From: Clostridiales bacterium
GTDB taxonomy: Bacteria; Bacillota; Clostridia; Tissierellales; Sedimentibacteraceae
DNA length: 13,818 nucleotides
Reading direction: 5' to 3'
Assembly: GCA_003487955.1 (NCBI GenBank)
Contig: DNNJ01000155.1
Span: forward strand, 1 to 13,818
Made by a program: the position numbers and the translations under genes. Positions 7,362 through 13,818 of the stretch are shown piece after piece. The notes below the pieces were generated by a model, which was given only the letters and a program-made list of their open reading frames with translations, was not told where the DNA came from and did no database searches. How positions within the stretch are numbered: the first letter of the stretch is position 1; the number at the start of each line of letters is the position of its first letter.

Positions 7362-8951
7362 ATGAGCAATAAGAAAATATTTTCTCGTCGAACCTTTTTG
7401 TCGAGTATGGCGGTAGCCGGAGCCGGCACTGCTTTTAGCGCCGTTAAACTGCCAAAAATCAACATATTAGGAAAAACCGAAGTATCGGGTTACAGAAATA
7501 TTATTGAAGAAGATACGGATCCTATTTTATTAAAACGTTTTATTCCAAGACCTAAAAATGTTAAACTGAATGATGACAGGGAGGTAATTTTCGATGATAA
7601 ATTATCTGTGGAGATCGAACTGAGAAATGCGGATAATGGTGTAAAAAAGAAGACATCAGATCTCTTTAAACAGTATTTCAATATAATACCTACTGTTAGT
7701 GTTATTCAAAAATTGGATGTACCTGCAGGGGAAGCGTACAAAATAAAAGCATCGGGCACATTCGTTACATTGTCTGCTTCAAATTTTATTGGTATTCGCT
7801 ACGCATGCAATACGCTTCGTCAGCTGGCAGAAGTACATAGCAAAACAGGAGACTTTGCTTACTACAGCATTCCTGAAACTGAAATTGAAGATTCACCGGC
7901 AATGGCATTTAGAGGATTGCATCTATGTTGGTTTCCGGAAACTGAGGCTGTTCAGATAGAACAGTACATAAGATGGGCCTCTTATTATAAATTCAATCAC
8001 ATCATCATTGAATTTTGGGCAACATTTCCGTTCTCTTCTCATCCAGAATTTAATTGGCAGGAATATTCTGCAACTCCAGCTGATATTCGCCGGTTGGTTA
8101 AACTTGGTAAAGAATTGGGGATAACACTGATTCCACAATTAAATATTTTCGGACATGCCTCAGGTAGTAGAGGTGGTTCCGGTAAACATGCTCCGCTAGA
8201 TTTTTATCCGGAATTTGAATCACTTTTTGAGCCGAACGGATGGGTATGGTGTTTAAGCAATCCTGCTACGCGCAAACTATTGACTGACATTGTTCTTGAA
8301 ACTCTTGAGGCTTTCGATTATCCACCATTTTATCACATCGGTGGAGATGAGGCGGATGGCGCTGCTGAGTGTCGTTTATGCCGACATGCAGACTACAAAG
8401 CCCTTCTAATTGATCATTTGACCTATTTCCGCAAGTTATTGGCAGAGAAGAACTGTCGGATGATGATGTGGCATGATATGCTCATTCAAGCAAACGACCC
8501 GCGATGGAAAGGGTATGTAGCTAACGGCACCCCACGCATGAATGATGTACTTGAAGCACTACCTAAAGATATTATTATTTGTGACTGGCAATACGGTGCT
8601 CCGAAAGAGAATGAAACTTGGCCTACCATGCCTTATTTTAAAAATAAAGGTTTCCAGGTTTTGGCGTGCCCCTGGCACAATATTGACAATATTAAATCAC
8701 TGGGTGAATTTGTGGGAAAAAACAGCTTGGATGGACTGTTGTGTACAACTTGGCACTCACCCTCTTACAATCAAATGTTACGAATTATGATGTATGGAGC
8801 ACTGGCCGCATGGTCAACACCTCCATACGCATCACTTGATGGTACAATGAGTATGCGTCATCTGAGACAAATTGGCTGGGATATTCCCATTAAAAAATAC
8901 CAAAATACCGGAATACACGAGTGGCAGGTACGTCCGGATGTCTATCCATAG
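7362..8951 (+). CDS. Tat-exported GH20-family beta-N-acetylhexosaminidase
   Basis: Probable exo-acting hexosaminidase (GH20; substrate-assisted removal of a terminal N-acetylhexosamine) exported folded by the Tat pathway. SRRTFLSSMAVAGAGTAFSA (residues 8-27) is a clear twin-arginine signal with Arg9-Arg10. Residues of about 50-165 match the GH20b N-terminal domain (RFIPRPKNVKL...; VTLSASNFIGIRYACNTLRQLAE). The barrel begins at AFRGLHLCWFPE, followed by ITLIPQLNIFGHAS and the catalytic signature YHIGGDEADG with Asp329-Glu330. Aromatic barrel motifs MMMWHDM, IICDWQYG and CTTWHSP follow. The 529 residues are in range for a single-domain GH20. Divergence around the barrel (LHLCWFPE where classical members have a DxxR motif) leaves the exact sugar open. 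It lies 56 bp after the GH20-like gene. The reading frame continues without a stop for 36 codons past its TAG; see findings. Confidence 0.87.
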   Translation: MSNKKIFSRRTFLSSMAVAGAGTAFSAVKLPKINILGKTEVSGYRNIIEEDTDPILLKRFIPRPKNVKLNDDREVIFDDKLSVEIELRNADNGVKKKTSDLFKQYFNIIPTVSVIQKLDVPAGEAYKIKASGTFVTLSASNFIGIRYACNTLRQLAEVHSKTGDFAYYSIPETEIEDSPAMAFRGLHLCWFPETEAVQIEQYIRWASYYKFNHIIIEFWATFPFSSHPEFNWQEYSATPADIRRLVKLGKELGITLIPQLNIFGHASGSRGGSGKHAPLDFYPEFESLFEPNGWVWCLSNPATRKLLTDIVLETLEAFDYPPFYHIGGDEADGAAECRLCRHADYKALLIDHLTYFRKLLAEKNCRMMMWHDMLIQANDPRWKGYVANGTPRMNDVLEALPKDIIICDWQYGAPKENETWPTMPYFKNKGFQVLACPWHNIDNIKSLGEFVGKNSLDGLLCTTWHSPSYNQMLRIMMYGALAAWSTPPYASLDGTMSMRHLRQIGWDIPIKKYQNTGIHEWQVRPDVYP

Positions 8952-9052
8952 TACAATACATTATGGTGTGACAACAAATACAGGCAAAAATTTGCTGAAA
9001 GATCTAAAAACATTTATAAAAAAATATTCATAATTTCTAAAAATATAATCAA

Positions 9053-10102
9053 ATGGCTGTAAAAGAAACTGGCGTAAGTTATTACGGATTGAATTATCCC
9101 GAACATGCAGAAAGGGATTTTAAGGAAATGATACAACACAATTGTAACGCTGTAATTCTAGCTTTATCGGAGTTTGACATCGATTTCTGGTTCCCCAATA
9201 TAGTAAAAATAACAAAAGTAGCCAAAGACCTGGGTATGAAGGTCTACTTGGATACCTGGGGTATAGGAAAATGGTTTGGAGGAGAACCTCCTAGCAATTT
9301 CCTGACCAACAATGTGAGAAATCGGCAGGTTTCTGCTTTTACTGGAGAACCGCTTCCAGCAGCCTGTTTTAATACAAAGGCTTTCAAGGATTACTTCTAC
9401 GGTATTTGTGAAAAACTGGCAATCCAGGTAGATGCAGATGGTTTCTTTTGGGACGAACCTCACTATGCATTACCTAAAAGCTATGCTTCCATTACAGGTG
9501 GACCCGGTGATGATTGGGCATGTCGCTGCCCAATGTGTAAAAAAGATTTTGAAGATCTGTATGGGTATGAGATGCCGAAAATCATGACGAAAGAGGTCGT
9601 TGAATTTCGAGAAAACAAAGCGTTGGAAATACTAACGGAAGCATCAAGAATAATTAAAAGCATACGTCCCGAGAGCCGTATTACTTGCTGTGTTCATGCT
9701 ACTATAAACACATACTATGTAAAAGAAAACCGGGGGTATGACAACTGGGATAAAGTAGGCAAAACGGATGTTTTTGATGTATTCAGCACAACAATATTGA
9801 ACTATAATTTACCGCGCAGCTATTTCAAATCAATAACGCAACGTACAGTTGATATTGCAAAAAAATACAATAAGGGATCACAAAGATGGCTCATGAACTA
9901 TTATAATGAACCGGAAAAGATTGAAGAAATAAAGGAAATTGTACACCTTTATAAGGAGATGGAAGTGGAAAGCCTTTTTGCCTGGACATATAGAGGAGGG
10001 CACGGAACAGTTTTGGCTGCACCTCATGCACTTGAAATGTGGGACATGCTCGGAGAAGCATATGGAGAAGTACTTGACGACAAATATAAAATAAAACTGT
10101 AA
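9053..10102 (+). CDS. Putative TIM-barrel glycoside hydrolase-like protein
   Basis: I do not recognise the family. The 349-residue protein has no signal peptide or membrane segment, so it should be cytoplasmic. It reads as a beta/alpha barrel: TGVSYYGL, CNAVILALSEFD, GMKVYLDTWG, then DADGFFWDEPHY with Asp134-Glu135 at a strand end, a typical place for a catalytic acid pair, then RITCCVHAT, DVFSTTILNY, QRWLMNYYN and SLFAWTYRG. A cysteine cluster, CRCPMC (Cys157, Cys159, Cys162), followed by KKDFEDLYG resembles the C-x-C-P-x-C insert seen in some GH42-like and other barrel hydrolases and could bind a metal or stabilise a loop. Position between the GH20 gene and the SIS gene suggests a step on the imported sugar. 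It could instead be a lyase or an isomerase-type barrel. It starts 101 bp after the GH20 stop and ends 11 bp before the SIS gene. Confidence 0.75.
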   Translation: MAVKETGVSYYGLNYPEHAERDFKEMIQHNCNAVILALSEFDIDFWFPNIVKITKVAKDLGMKVYLDTWGIGKWFGGEPPSNFLTNNVRNRQVSAFTGEPLPAACFNTKAFKDYFYGICEKLAIQVDADGFFWDEPHYALPKSYASITGGPGDDWACRCPMCKKDFEDLYGYEMPKIMTKEVVEFRENKALEILTEASRIIKSIRPESRITCCVHATINTYYVKENRGYDNWDKVGKTDVFDVFSTTILNYNLPRSYFKSITQRTVDIAKKYNKGSQRWLMNYYNEPEKIEEIKEIVHLYKEMEVESLFAWTYRGGHGTVLAAPHALEMWDMLGEAYGEVLDDKYKIKL

Positions 10103-10113
10103 TTAATAAATAT

Positions 10114-10869
10114 ATGGAAATAAATGACTTAGGATTTCTCGGTAAAGCGATTGACCTTTTGAAAAAAGTGAAAGAAACTCAATCGGAAAATATTGATAAA
10201 GCAACAGATTTAATGGTTGAAGCGATTGAACGTGACCAGTTGATCCATGTTTACGGAGGGGGTGGACATACAACACTGGTTATGGGTGAGATGTTCTTCC
10301 GTGCTGGTGGATTAGCGAATATCAATCCTATCATGGAGACTGGACTATCAGTATTTAACCAAGCGCTAAAATACCTGGAGTTGGAACGTACTGTTAATTA
10401 TGGTAGTGCTATTGTAAAATATTACGAGATCGAAAAAGGGGAACCGTTTATTATTTTTCATAATATCGGGATTAACCCAGCTACTATTGATGCTGCACTT
10501 GAAGCCAAAGAAAAAGGTGCTGTAGTTATTGCTGTGAGTTCTTCATTCTGGCAGAATGAAATGCCTGAAGATCATATTATACGCCATGTCAATAAAAAAA
10601 ATCTGTTTGACATTGCTGATGTATGTATTGATGATTATAATCCGGTTGGAGATGCGTTGTTGGAAATTGATGGTTTTGATACACCATTTGGACCGGTATC
10701 CAATATAGTTGATTTTTATATTGCTCATCTGCTTGAGATTATTACAATAAAAAAATGTGTGGATAAGGGTATAACTCCTCCAGTTTGGTCAAGTGCCAAT
10801 GTTCCCGGTGGCGATAAAATTAATGCAGATTATGTTAAGAAATACAGGCGCCGAGTAAAATGCCTATAG
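10114..10869 (+). CDS. SIS-domain sugar-phosphate-binding protein (UPF0309-type)
   Basis: A 251-residue cytoplasmic SIS-fold protein, close in length and layout to the UPF0309 group. An N-terminal helix pair (ETQSENIDKATDLMVEAI, about 21-38) leads to IHVYGGGGHTTLVMGEMFFRAGGLA, equivalent to the phosphosugar-binding loop usually written GTGHS in this group. GEPFIIFHNIGINPATIDAALEAKEKGAVVIAVSS (about 109-143) is the second half of the sandwich, where related proteins have a serine-rich SNSGxN loop. The C-terminal signature DYNPVGDALLEI...GPVSNIVDFYI and PPVWSSANVPGGDKIN is strongly conserved in the group. Known SIS proteins isomerise, cleave or sense phosphorylated sugars, often amino sugars; here the loops GGGGHT and NIGINP depart from the usual ones, so ligand and reaction are uncertain. 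It sits 22 bp before the next gene and is clearly co-transcribed. Confidence 0.85.
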   Translation: MEINDLGFLGKAIDLLKKVKETQSENIDKATDLMVEAIERDQLIHVYGGGGHTTLVMGEMFFRAGGLANINPIMETGLSVFNQALKYLELERTVNYGSAIVKYYEIEKGEPFIIFHNIGINPATIDAALEAKEKGAVVIAVSSSFWQNEMPEDHIIRHVNKKNLFDIADVCIDDYNPVGDALLEIDGFDTPFGPVSNIVDFYIAHLLEIITIKKCVDKGITPPVWSSANVPGGDKINADYVKKYRRRVKCL

Positions 10870-10891
10870 TTGTATTAAATAGAGAAAAACA

Positions 10892-11617
10892 ATGGTAAAT
10901 AATATAGAGAATGCAGTAAAACTATTATTGCATAAATATGAAGTCAAGGCTAATGTTGAGCTAAATTTGTTGCCGGGATGGAGCTTTTTGAATAAAGAAT
11001 TAAACGACAACGATATGCCTCTTCTCACCTGGCGTTTAAACAGGAGGTTTATAGAGCTAAAAAAAATTGTTTCGGATGAAGTTGTCGAAAATGTCAGTAT
11101 GTTGCGTTTTTGCAGCTTAGGAGACCCAAATATCTGGAGCTTGGAAGCGTTAATGTATCGGGAATTTGACCTTTGCGAATTTATTACAGGTAGCAGAATC
11201 GCGTATATCCATGCTACTCTTACCAACGGTTTAGCAGGGAATATAATTGTAAAGTTGGAAAACGGAACGATTGGAAGCGTAGAGATAGGCGTTCAGGCTC
11301 CGGCTGGTAAACCTTTAATCGAGAGACATGAGATTATTGCACGTAGAGGCGTAGCGAGTGACATTGTTGTTGATACACAAGTACCTCAGAGTTCAATCTA
11401 TACATTTACAGAGAATGGAGACATGGAGTATAAGGATGTAGATAATGAATTGTTTGGTATGGATGAATTTCAAGTGGAGTGGGTTCGTGCTGCTTTTCAA
11501 CACCAGAAAGATCCGACTCAGTCAGAAAATCTAATTAAACAACACGATCATCTATCACGATTGGTGGAGAGTGCTCTTAAGTCTAATTCCAATAAATTGA
11601 AAGTAAAAGTTGCATAA
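10892..11617 (+). CDS. Stand-alone Gfo/Idh/MocA C-terminal-domain-like protein
   Basis: A 241-residue cytoplasmic protein of uncertain function. Residues from about 84 on resemble the C-terminal alpha/beta domain of Gfo/Idh/MocA oxidoreductases: EALMYREFDLCEFITG, then antiparallel strands NIIVKLENGTIGSVEIGVQ and ERHEIIARRGVASDIVVDT, and an ending (DEFQVEWVRAAFQHQKDPTQSENLIKQHDHLSRLVESALKS) that matches the usual closing helices where an upper-limit sugar-dehydrogenase family member reads out its domain. The N-terminal 80 residues show no Rossmann nucleotide-binding motif, and there is no room upstream for one because the SIS gene ends 22 bp before. So it is not an obvious truncation by frameshift. 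A full-length Gfo/Idh/MocA gene starts 11 bp downstream, suggesting a partner or a substrate-binding subunit. Domain assignment is by eye and moderate in confidence; the open frame itself is secure. Confidence 0.72.
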   Translation: MVNNIENAVKLLLHKYEVKANVELNLLPGWSFLNKELNDNDMPLLTWRLNRRFIELKKIVSDEVVENVSMLRFCSLGDPNIWSLEALMYREFDLCEFITGSRIAYIHATLTNGLAGNIIVKLENGTIGSVEIGVQAPAGKPLIERHEIIARRGVASDIVVDTQVPQSSIYTFTENGDMEYKDVDNELFGMDEFQVEWVRAAFQHQKDPTQSENLIKQHDHLSRLVESALKSNSNKLKVKVA

Positions 11618-11628
11618 ATTGTAAAAAT

Positions 11629-12705
11629 ATGAAACCAATCAAAATTGCAATACTCTCCTTAACACACGGACATACACGCAAGTATTTTCAAACACTCAAC
11701 GATAATCCGGGATTTGAATGGGTAGCTGTCTCCGCTGAATCGAAAAAAGTTCAGGAAATATTTTATAAATATGGTTATGATGTTCCCTGCTACATGAGCG
11801 ACGAGGAGATGTTTGAAAAACACCCGGATATAGAGGCGGTAGTAATGGCCTCGGGAAACAGCAGACATTTAGAACAATTCAGGATGTGTGCCGAAAGGGG
11901 TATTCATATATTATCAATGAAGATACCTACATTTGATATGAATGAATATGACGAGATGATAAAACTCGTTGAAGAATCAGGAATTATATGCCAGGTTGAA
12001 CTTGAAATGCACTATAATCCCGTGGTAAACAGAATGAAAAAGCTTTTCTCAGAAAATCAATTGGGAGTAGTATCCGGAATAAATGCTACTAATATAACAC
12101 TCTCTCCCGTTTGGGCATTTCCATGGCAAGGTGTACCGGAAGAAAGTTACGGAAAAAGAGTTCCTCTAAATTCAAACAACACACGATTTAGGGGCGGTGC
12201 ACTGTGCGATCACCCACACATATTCGACATGATTCGATGGCTTACTAAAAGTGAGTTTGACTATATTTTTGCAGAGGTCGGTCCAAATATTCGTGAGGAA
12301 CTAGAAGTTGAGGATATCATTCTAGTAAATGGTAAGATGAAAAATGGTGTTAGTTTTCTCCTGGATCCCTCATGGTCAAGATTGGAAGAGCGGCTAGAAG
12401 TGCCAGGGCCCGGTTGGGAAGTATTTCCAAAACGGATGGAAGTTAATTTCAACATCTCCGGAGAGAAAGGAGTGATGCTGGCTGACTGTTTTGGGCCTAA
12501 CGTATATCACAACGGTGCACCCAACGACAGATATACTGTCCAGTACACCTATTTTGATGAATGGATTGGAATGATGGATGAATTTATCCATTGTGTGAGA
12601 GAGAATAACACACCTAAGATAAATTTAATGTGGCATAAAAAAACAATAGAGGCGATGAATGCTTGTTATGAGAGTATCGAAACAGGCCAGCCTGTCTTTT
12701 TGTAG
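11629..12705 (+). CDS. Gfo/Idh/MocA-family oxidoreductase, atypical
   Basis: Probable NAD(P)-dependent sugar dehydrogenase or related enzyme, cytoplasmic, 358 residues. The N-terminal Rossmann-like part (1-120) runs IKIAILSLTHGHTRKYFQTL; the family's GxGxxG loop is replaced by LTHGHT with only Gly14. IEAVVMASGNSRHLEQFRMCAERGIHILSMKIPT follows the family pattern VxIaTpnxxHxxxaxxALxaGkHVxxEKP, with the catalytic-region lysine kept (Lys98) but Glu and Pro changed. The C-terminal domain has FRGGALCDHPHIFDMIRWL, giving Asp194, His197 and Asp200 in the D-x-x-H-x-x-D arrangement of the family. The closing segment (MMDEFIHCVRENNTPKINLMWHKKTIEAMNACYESIETGQPV) is standard. The start codon fits the family N-terminus. 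The enzyme lies between the C-domain-like protein (11 bp) and the leaderless GH20-like gene (23 bp). Substrate unknown; loss of the glycine-rich loop raises the question of how, or whether, it binds a nucleotide. Confidence 0.88.
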   Translation: MKPIKIAILSLTHGHTRKYFQTLNDNPGFEWVAVSAESKKVQEIFYKYGYDVPCYMSDEEMFEKHPDIEAVVMASGNSRHLEQFRMCAERGIHILSMKIPTFDMNEYDEMIKLVEESGIICQVELEMHYNPVVNRMKKLFSENQLGVVSGINATNITLSPVWAFPWQGVPEESYGKRVPLNSNNTRFRGGALCDHPHIFDMIRWLTKSEFDYIFAEVGPNIREELEVEDIILVNGKMKNGVSFLLDPSWSRLEERLEVPGPGWEVFPKRMEVNFNISGEKGVMLADCFGPNVYHNGAPNDRYTVQYTYFDEWIGMMDEFIHCVRENNTPKINLMWHKKTIEAMNACYESIETGQPVFL

Positions 12706-12728
12706 TTATCATCTAACAGAAAATAATT

Positions 12729-13667
12729 ATGAACAATCTTGGCAAAAACAATAAAATTTGGGCCTGTTTACTACATCTTAGCTTCAATATGTGGGAGGAA
12801 TTTATTTCACCACATAGGCCCTTTCGTGGTTTCAGGCCAAACCTGGAATTAAGTGAAGCTTTATGGAATGACGCTATTGATTTAATGGCTAAGCAGGGTG
12901 TAAATATGGTGGTGATAGATCTGGGCGATGCGGTGAAGTATGAAAGTCATCCTGAAATTGCAGTCAATAATGCTTGGAGCACCACACGACTAAAACAGGA
13001 ACTGAAAAAAATAAGAGCATTGGGTATCGAACCGGTTCCAAAATTAAACTTTTCTGCCGGTCACGACACATGGCTGAGAGAGTATTCCAGGATGGTGTCT
13101 ACGGAAACATATTATACAGTCTGCTCAGACCTCATAAAGGAGGTCTCGACACTGTTTGACACCCCCTCTTTGTTCCACCTTGGTATGGATGAAGAGAGCA
13201 TAGGGCATCAAAGGTATCAAAAACATATAGTGATACGAAAAAATGAGGCGTGGTGGAATGATTTCCTTTTCCTGGTTGAAGAGGTCGAAAAAAGCGGTTC
13301 ACGCGCATGGATCTGGCCGGATTACATGTTGTGGAACGAACCCGAACAATTTTTTAAGCATATGCCTAAATCAGTTGTCCAGGGGAATTGGTTTTACGGG
13401 GAAGAACTTGATCCTGAAACAGAGCGAGTTAAAGCATACCTTGATCTGGAAAAACACGGGTTCGATCAGATACCCACCGGAAGTTATCACGACTATAACA
13501 CTGGAAGTATTGGAAGCACGGTTGCTTTCGGCAAAAAACAGATAGATGATAGCAGATTACTTGGATTCTTGCAAACTTTTTGGAGGCCAACAATCGAGGA
13601 GAACAGGGACAGGATAATTGGAGGAATTGAATTACTGGGAAAAGCAAAACAAACATATTACAAATAA
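12729..13667 (+). CDS. Leaderless GH20-like TIM-barrel protein (paralogue)
   Basis: Cytoplasmic counterpart of the Tat-exported GH20-like protein at 6250-7305. The 312-residue protein begins nine residues before KIWACLLHLSFN, exactly where the exported copy's mature domain begins, so it lacks any signal peptide rather than having a broken one. Shared segments run the whole length: SHPEIAVNNAWS, GIEPVPKLNFSAGHDTW, HLGMDEES with Asp154-Glu155 as the candidate catalytic pair, GHQRYQKHIVIRKNEAWW, EPEQFFKHMPKSVVQGNWFYGEE, VKAYLDLEKHGFDQIPTGSYH and LGFLQTFWRPT. About half of the aligned residues look identical by eye. One difference is a shorter stretch after GSYH (near 257) relative to the exported copy. 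Probably acts on an imported oligosaccharide with the same linkage, though activity is not shown by sequence. The downstream lipoprotein frame starts 9 bp later. Confidence 0.82.
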   Translation: MNNLGKNNKIWACLLHLSFNMWEEFISPHRPFRGFRPNLELSEALWNDAIDLMAKQGVNMVVIDLGDAVKYESHPEIAVNNAWSTTRLKQELKKIRALGIEPVPKLNFSAGHDTWLREYSRMVSTETYYTVCSDLIKEVSTLFDTPSLFHLGMDEESIGHQRYQKHIVIRKNEAWWNDFLFLVEEVEKSGSRAWIWPDYMLWNEPEQFFKHMPKSVVQGNWFYGEELDPETERVKAYLDLEKHGFDQIPTGSYHDYNTGSIGSTVAFGKKQIDDSRLLGFLQTFWRPTIEENRDRIIGGIELLGKAKQTYYK

Positions 13668-13676
13668 ACCAGAAAC

Positions 13677-13818
13677 GTGAGACACTCATTATTTAAACTA
13701 AGGACGGAACATTGTATAGTAGTACTACTGTGTGTGCTGTCAGTATCTTGTGCAAACGGAATTGGAGGCAAAGAGTCAAAAATTAGTCTGAATGGGGATG
13801 AATTAACAACAATTGCTG
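13677..13818 (+). CDS. Start of a lipoprotein gene, cut by window edge
   Basis: A frame open from a GTG at 13677 to the end of the window (47 codons). The translation has a basic start (MRHSLFKLR), a hydrophobic core (CIVVLLCVLSV) and a lipobox-like end LSVSC with Cys25, followed by a short glycine-rich linker (ANGIGGKES). That is a lipoprotein signal peptide. No ATG is available in frame between the upstream stop at 13665 and the lipobox, so GTG is the likely start. The visible mature residues (KISLNGDELTTIA) are too few to name a family. It is 9 bp after the previous stop, in the same operon, and probably encodes another secreted enzyme or glycan-binding protein of the locus. Confidence 0.6.
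   Translation, partial: MRHSLFKLRTEHCIVVLLCVLSVSCANGIGGKESKISLNGDELTTIA

Noticed and set aside
8949..8951. TAG as a recoded sense codon
   Set aside because: Two other genes in the window (ending 10869 and 12705) use TAG as a normal stop with no protein-like continuation, and there is no suppressor tRNA in view.
10864..11226. Minus-strand open frame of 120 codons opposite the C-domain-like gene
   Set aside because: Shadow of the plus-strand gene, which has operon spacing and family-like sequence; the antisense translation has neither.
10892..11617. Interpretation as a pseudogene remnant of a full Gfo/Idh/MocA gene
   Set aside because: The frame is intact, has its own start, and there is no Rossmann-coding sequence in any frame upstream because the SIS gene lies 22 bp away.

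Overview
The window looks like part of a glycan-utilisation locus (PUL) from a member of the Bacteroidota, most likely the order Bacteroidales or a near relative. The grounds are an adjacent SusC/SusD pair, AT-rich DNA, starts that mostly lack a Shine-Dalgarno sequence, a TAnnTTTG-type promoter element, and lipoprotein and Tat export signals of the kind common in that phylum. Genus and species cannot be read from this sequence.

Layout. On the minus strand at 34-777 is an IclR-family regulator. It is divergent from everything else and separated from it by about 810 bp of very AT-rich DNA (778-1588). That gap holds a good minus-strand promoter for the regulator, a 22-bp operator-like dyad, a weaker plus-strand promoter candidate, and what would be a roughly 400-nt leader containing a Shine-Dalgarno-preceded 5-codon ORF and two hairpins. 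From 1589 to the right edge every gene is on the plus strand with short gaps (9-126 bp), so it reads as one operon: SusC-like TonB-dependent transporter, SusD-like lipoprotein, a perfect 20-bp stem hairpin, a Tat-exported GH20-like protein, a Tat-exported GH20 hexosaminidase, a cytoplasmic TIM-barrel hydrolase-like protein with no clear family, a UPF0309-type SIS protein, a protein resembling only the C-terminal half of a Gfo/Idh/MocA oxidoreductase, a full-length but atypical Gfo/Idh/MocA protein, a leaderless paralogue of the first GH20-like protein, and the start of a lipoprotein gene cut by the window edge.

How the genes may work together (inference). SusC/SusD would bind and import an oligosaccharide. 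The two Tat-exported GH20-fold proteins would trim it in the periplasm or at the surface. The leaderless GH20-like protein and the TIM-barrel protein would act on what reaches the cytoplasm. The SIS protein and the Gfo/Idh/MocA pair would isomerise or oxidise the released sugar. The GH20 signature points to N-acetylhexosamine-containing material, but the GH20-like pair is divergent enough that the substrate should be treated as unknown. No inner-membrane sugar transporter, kinase, sulfatase, hybrid two-component system or ECF sigma/anti-sigma pair is visible.

The most interesting points are the exported/cytoplasmic GH20-like paralogue pair at both ends of the enzyme block, the stand-alone Gfo/Idh/MocA C-domain-like gene beside a full-length partner with an altered nucleotide-binding loop, the unclassified TIM-barrel gene, and the regulatory structures in the two large non-coding gaps.
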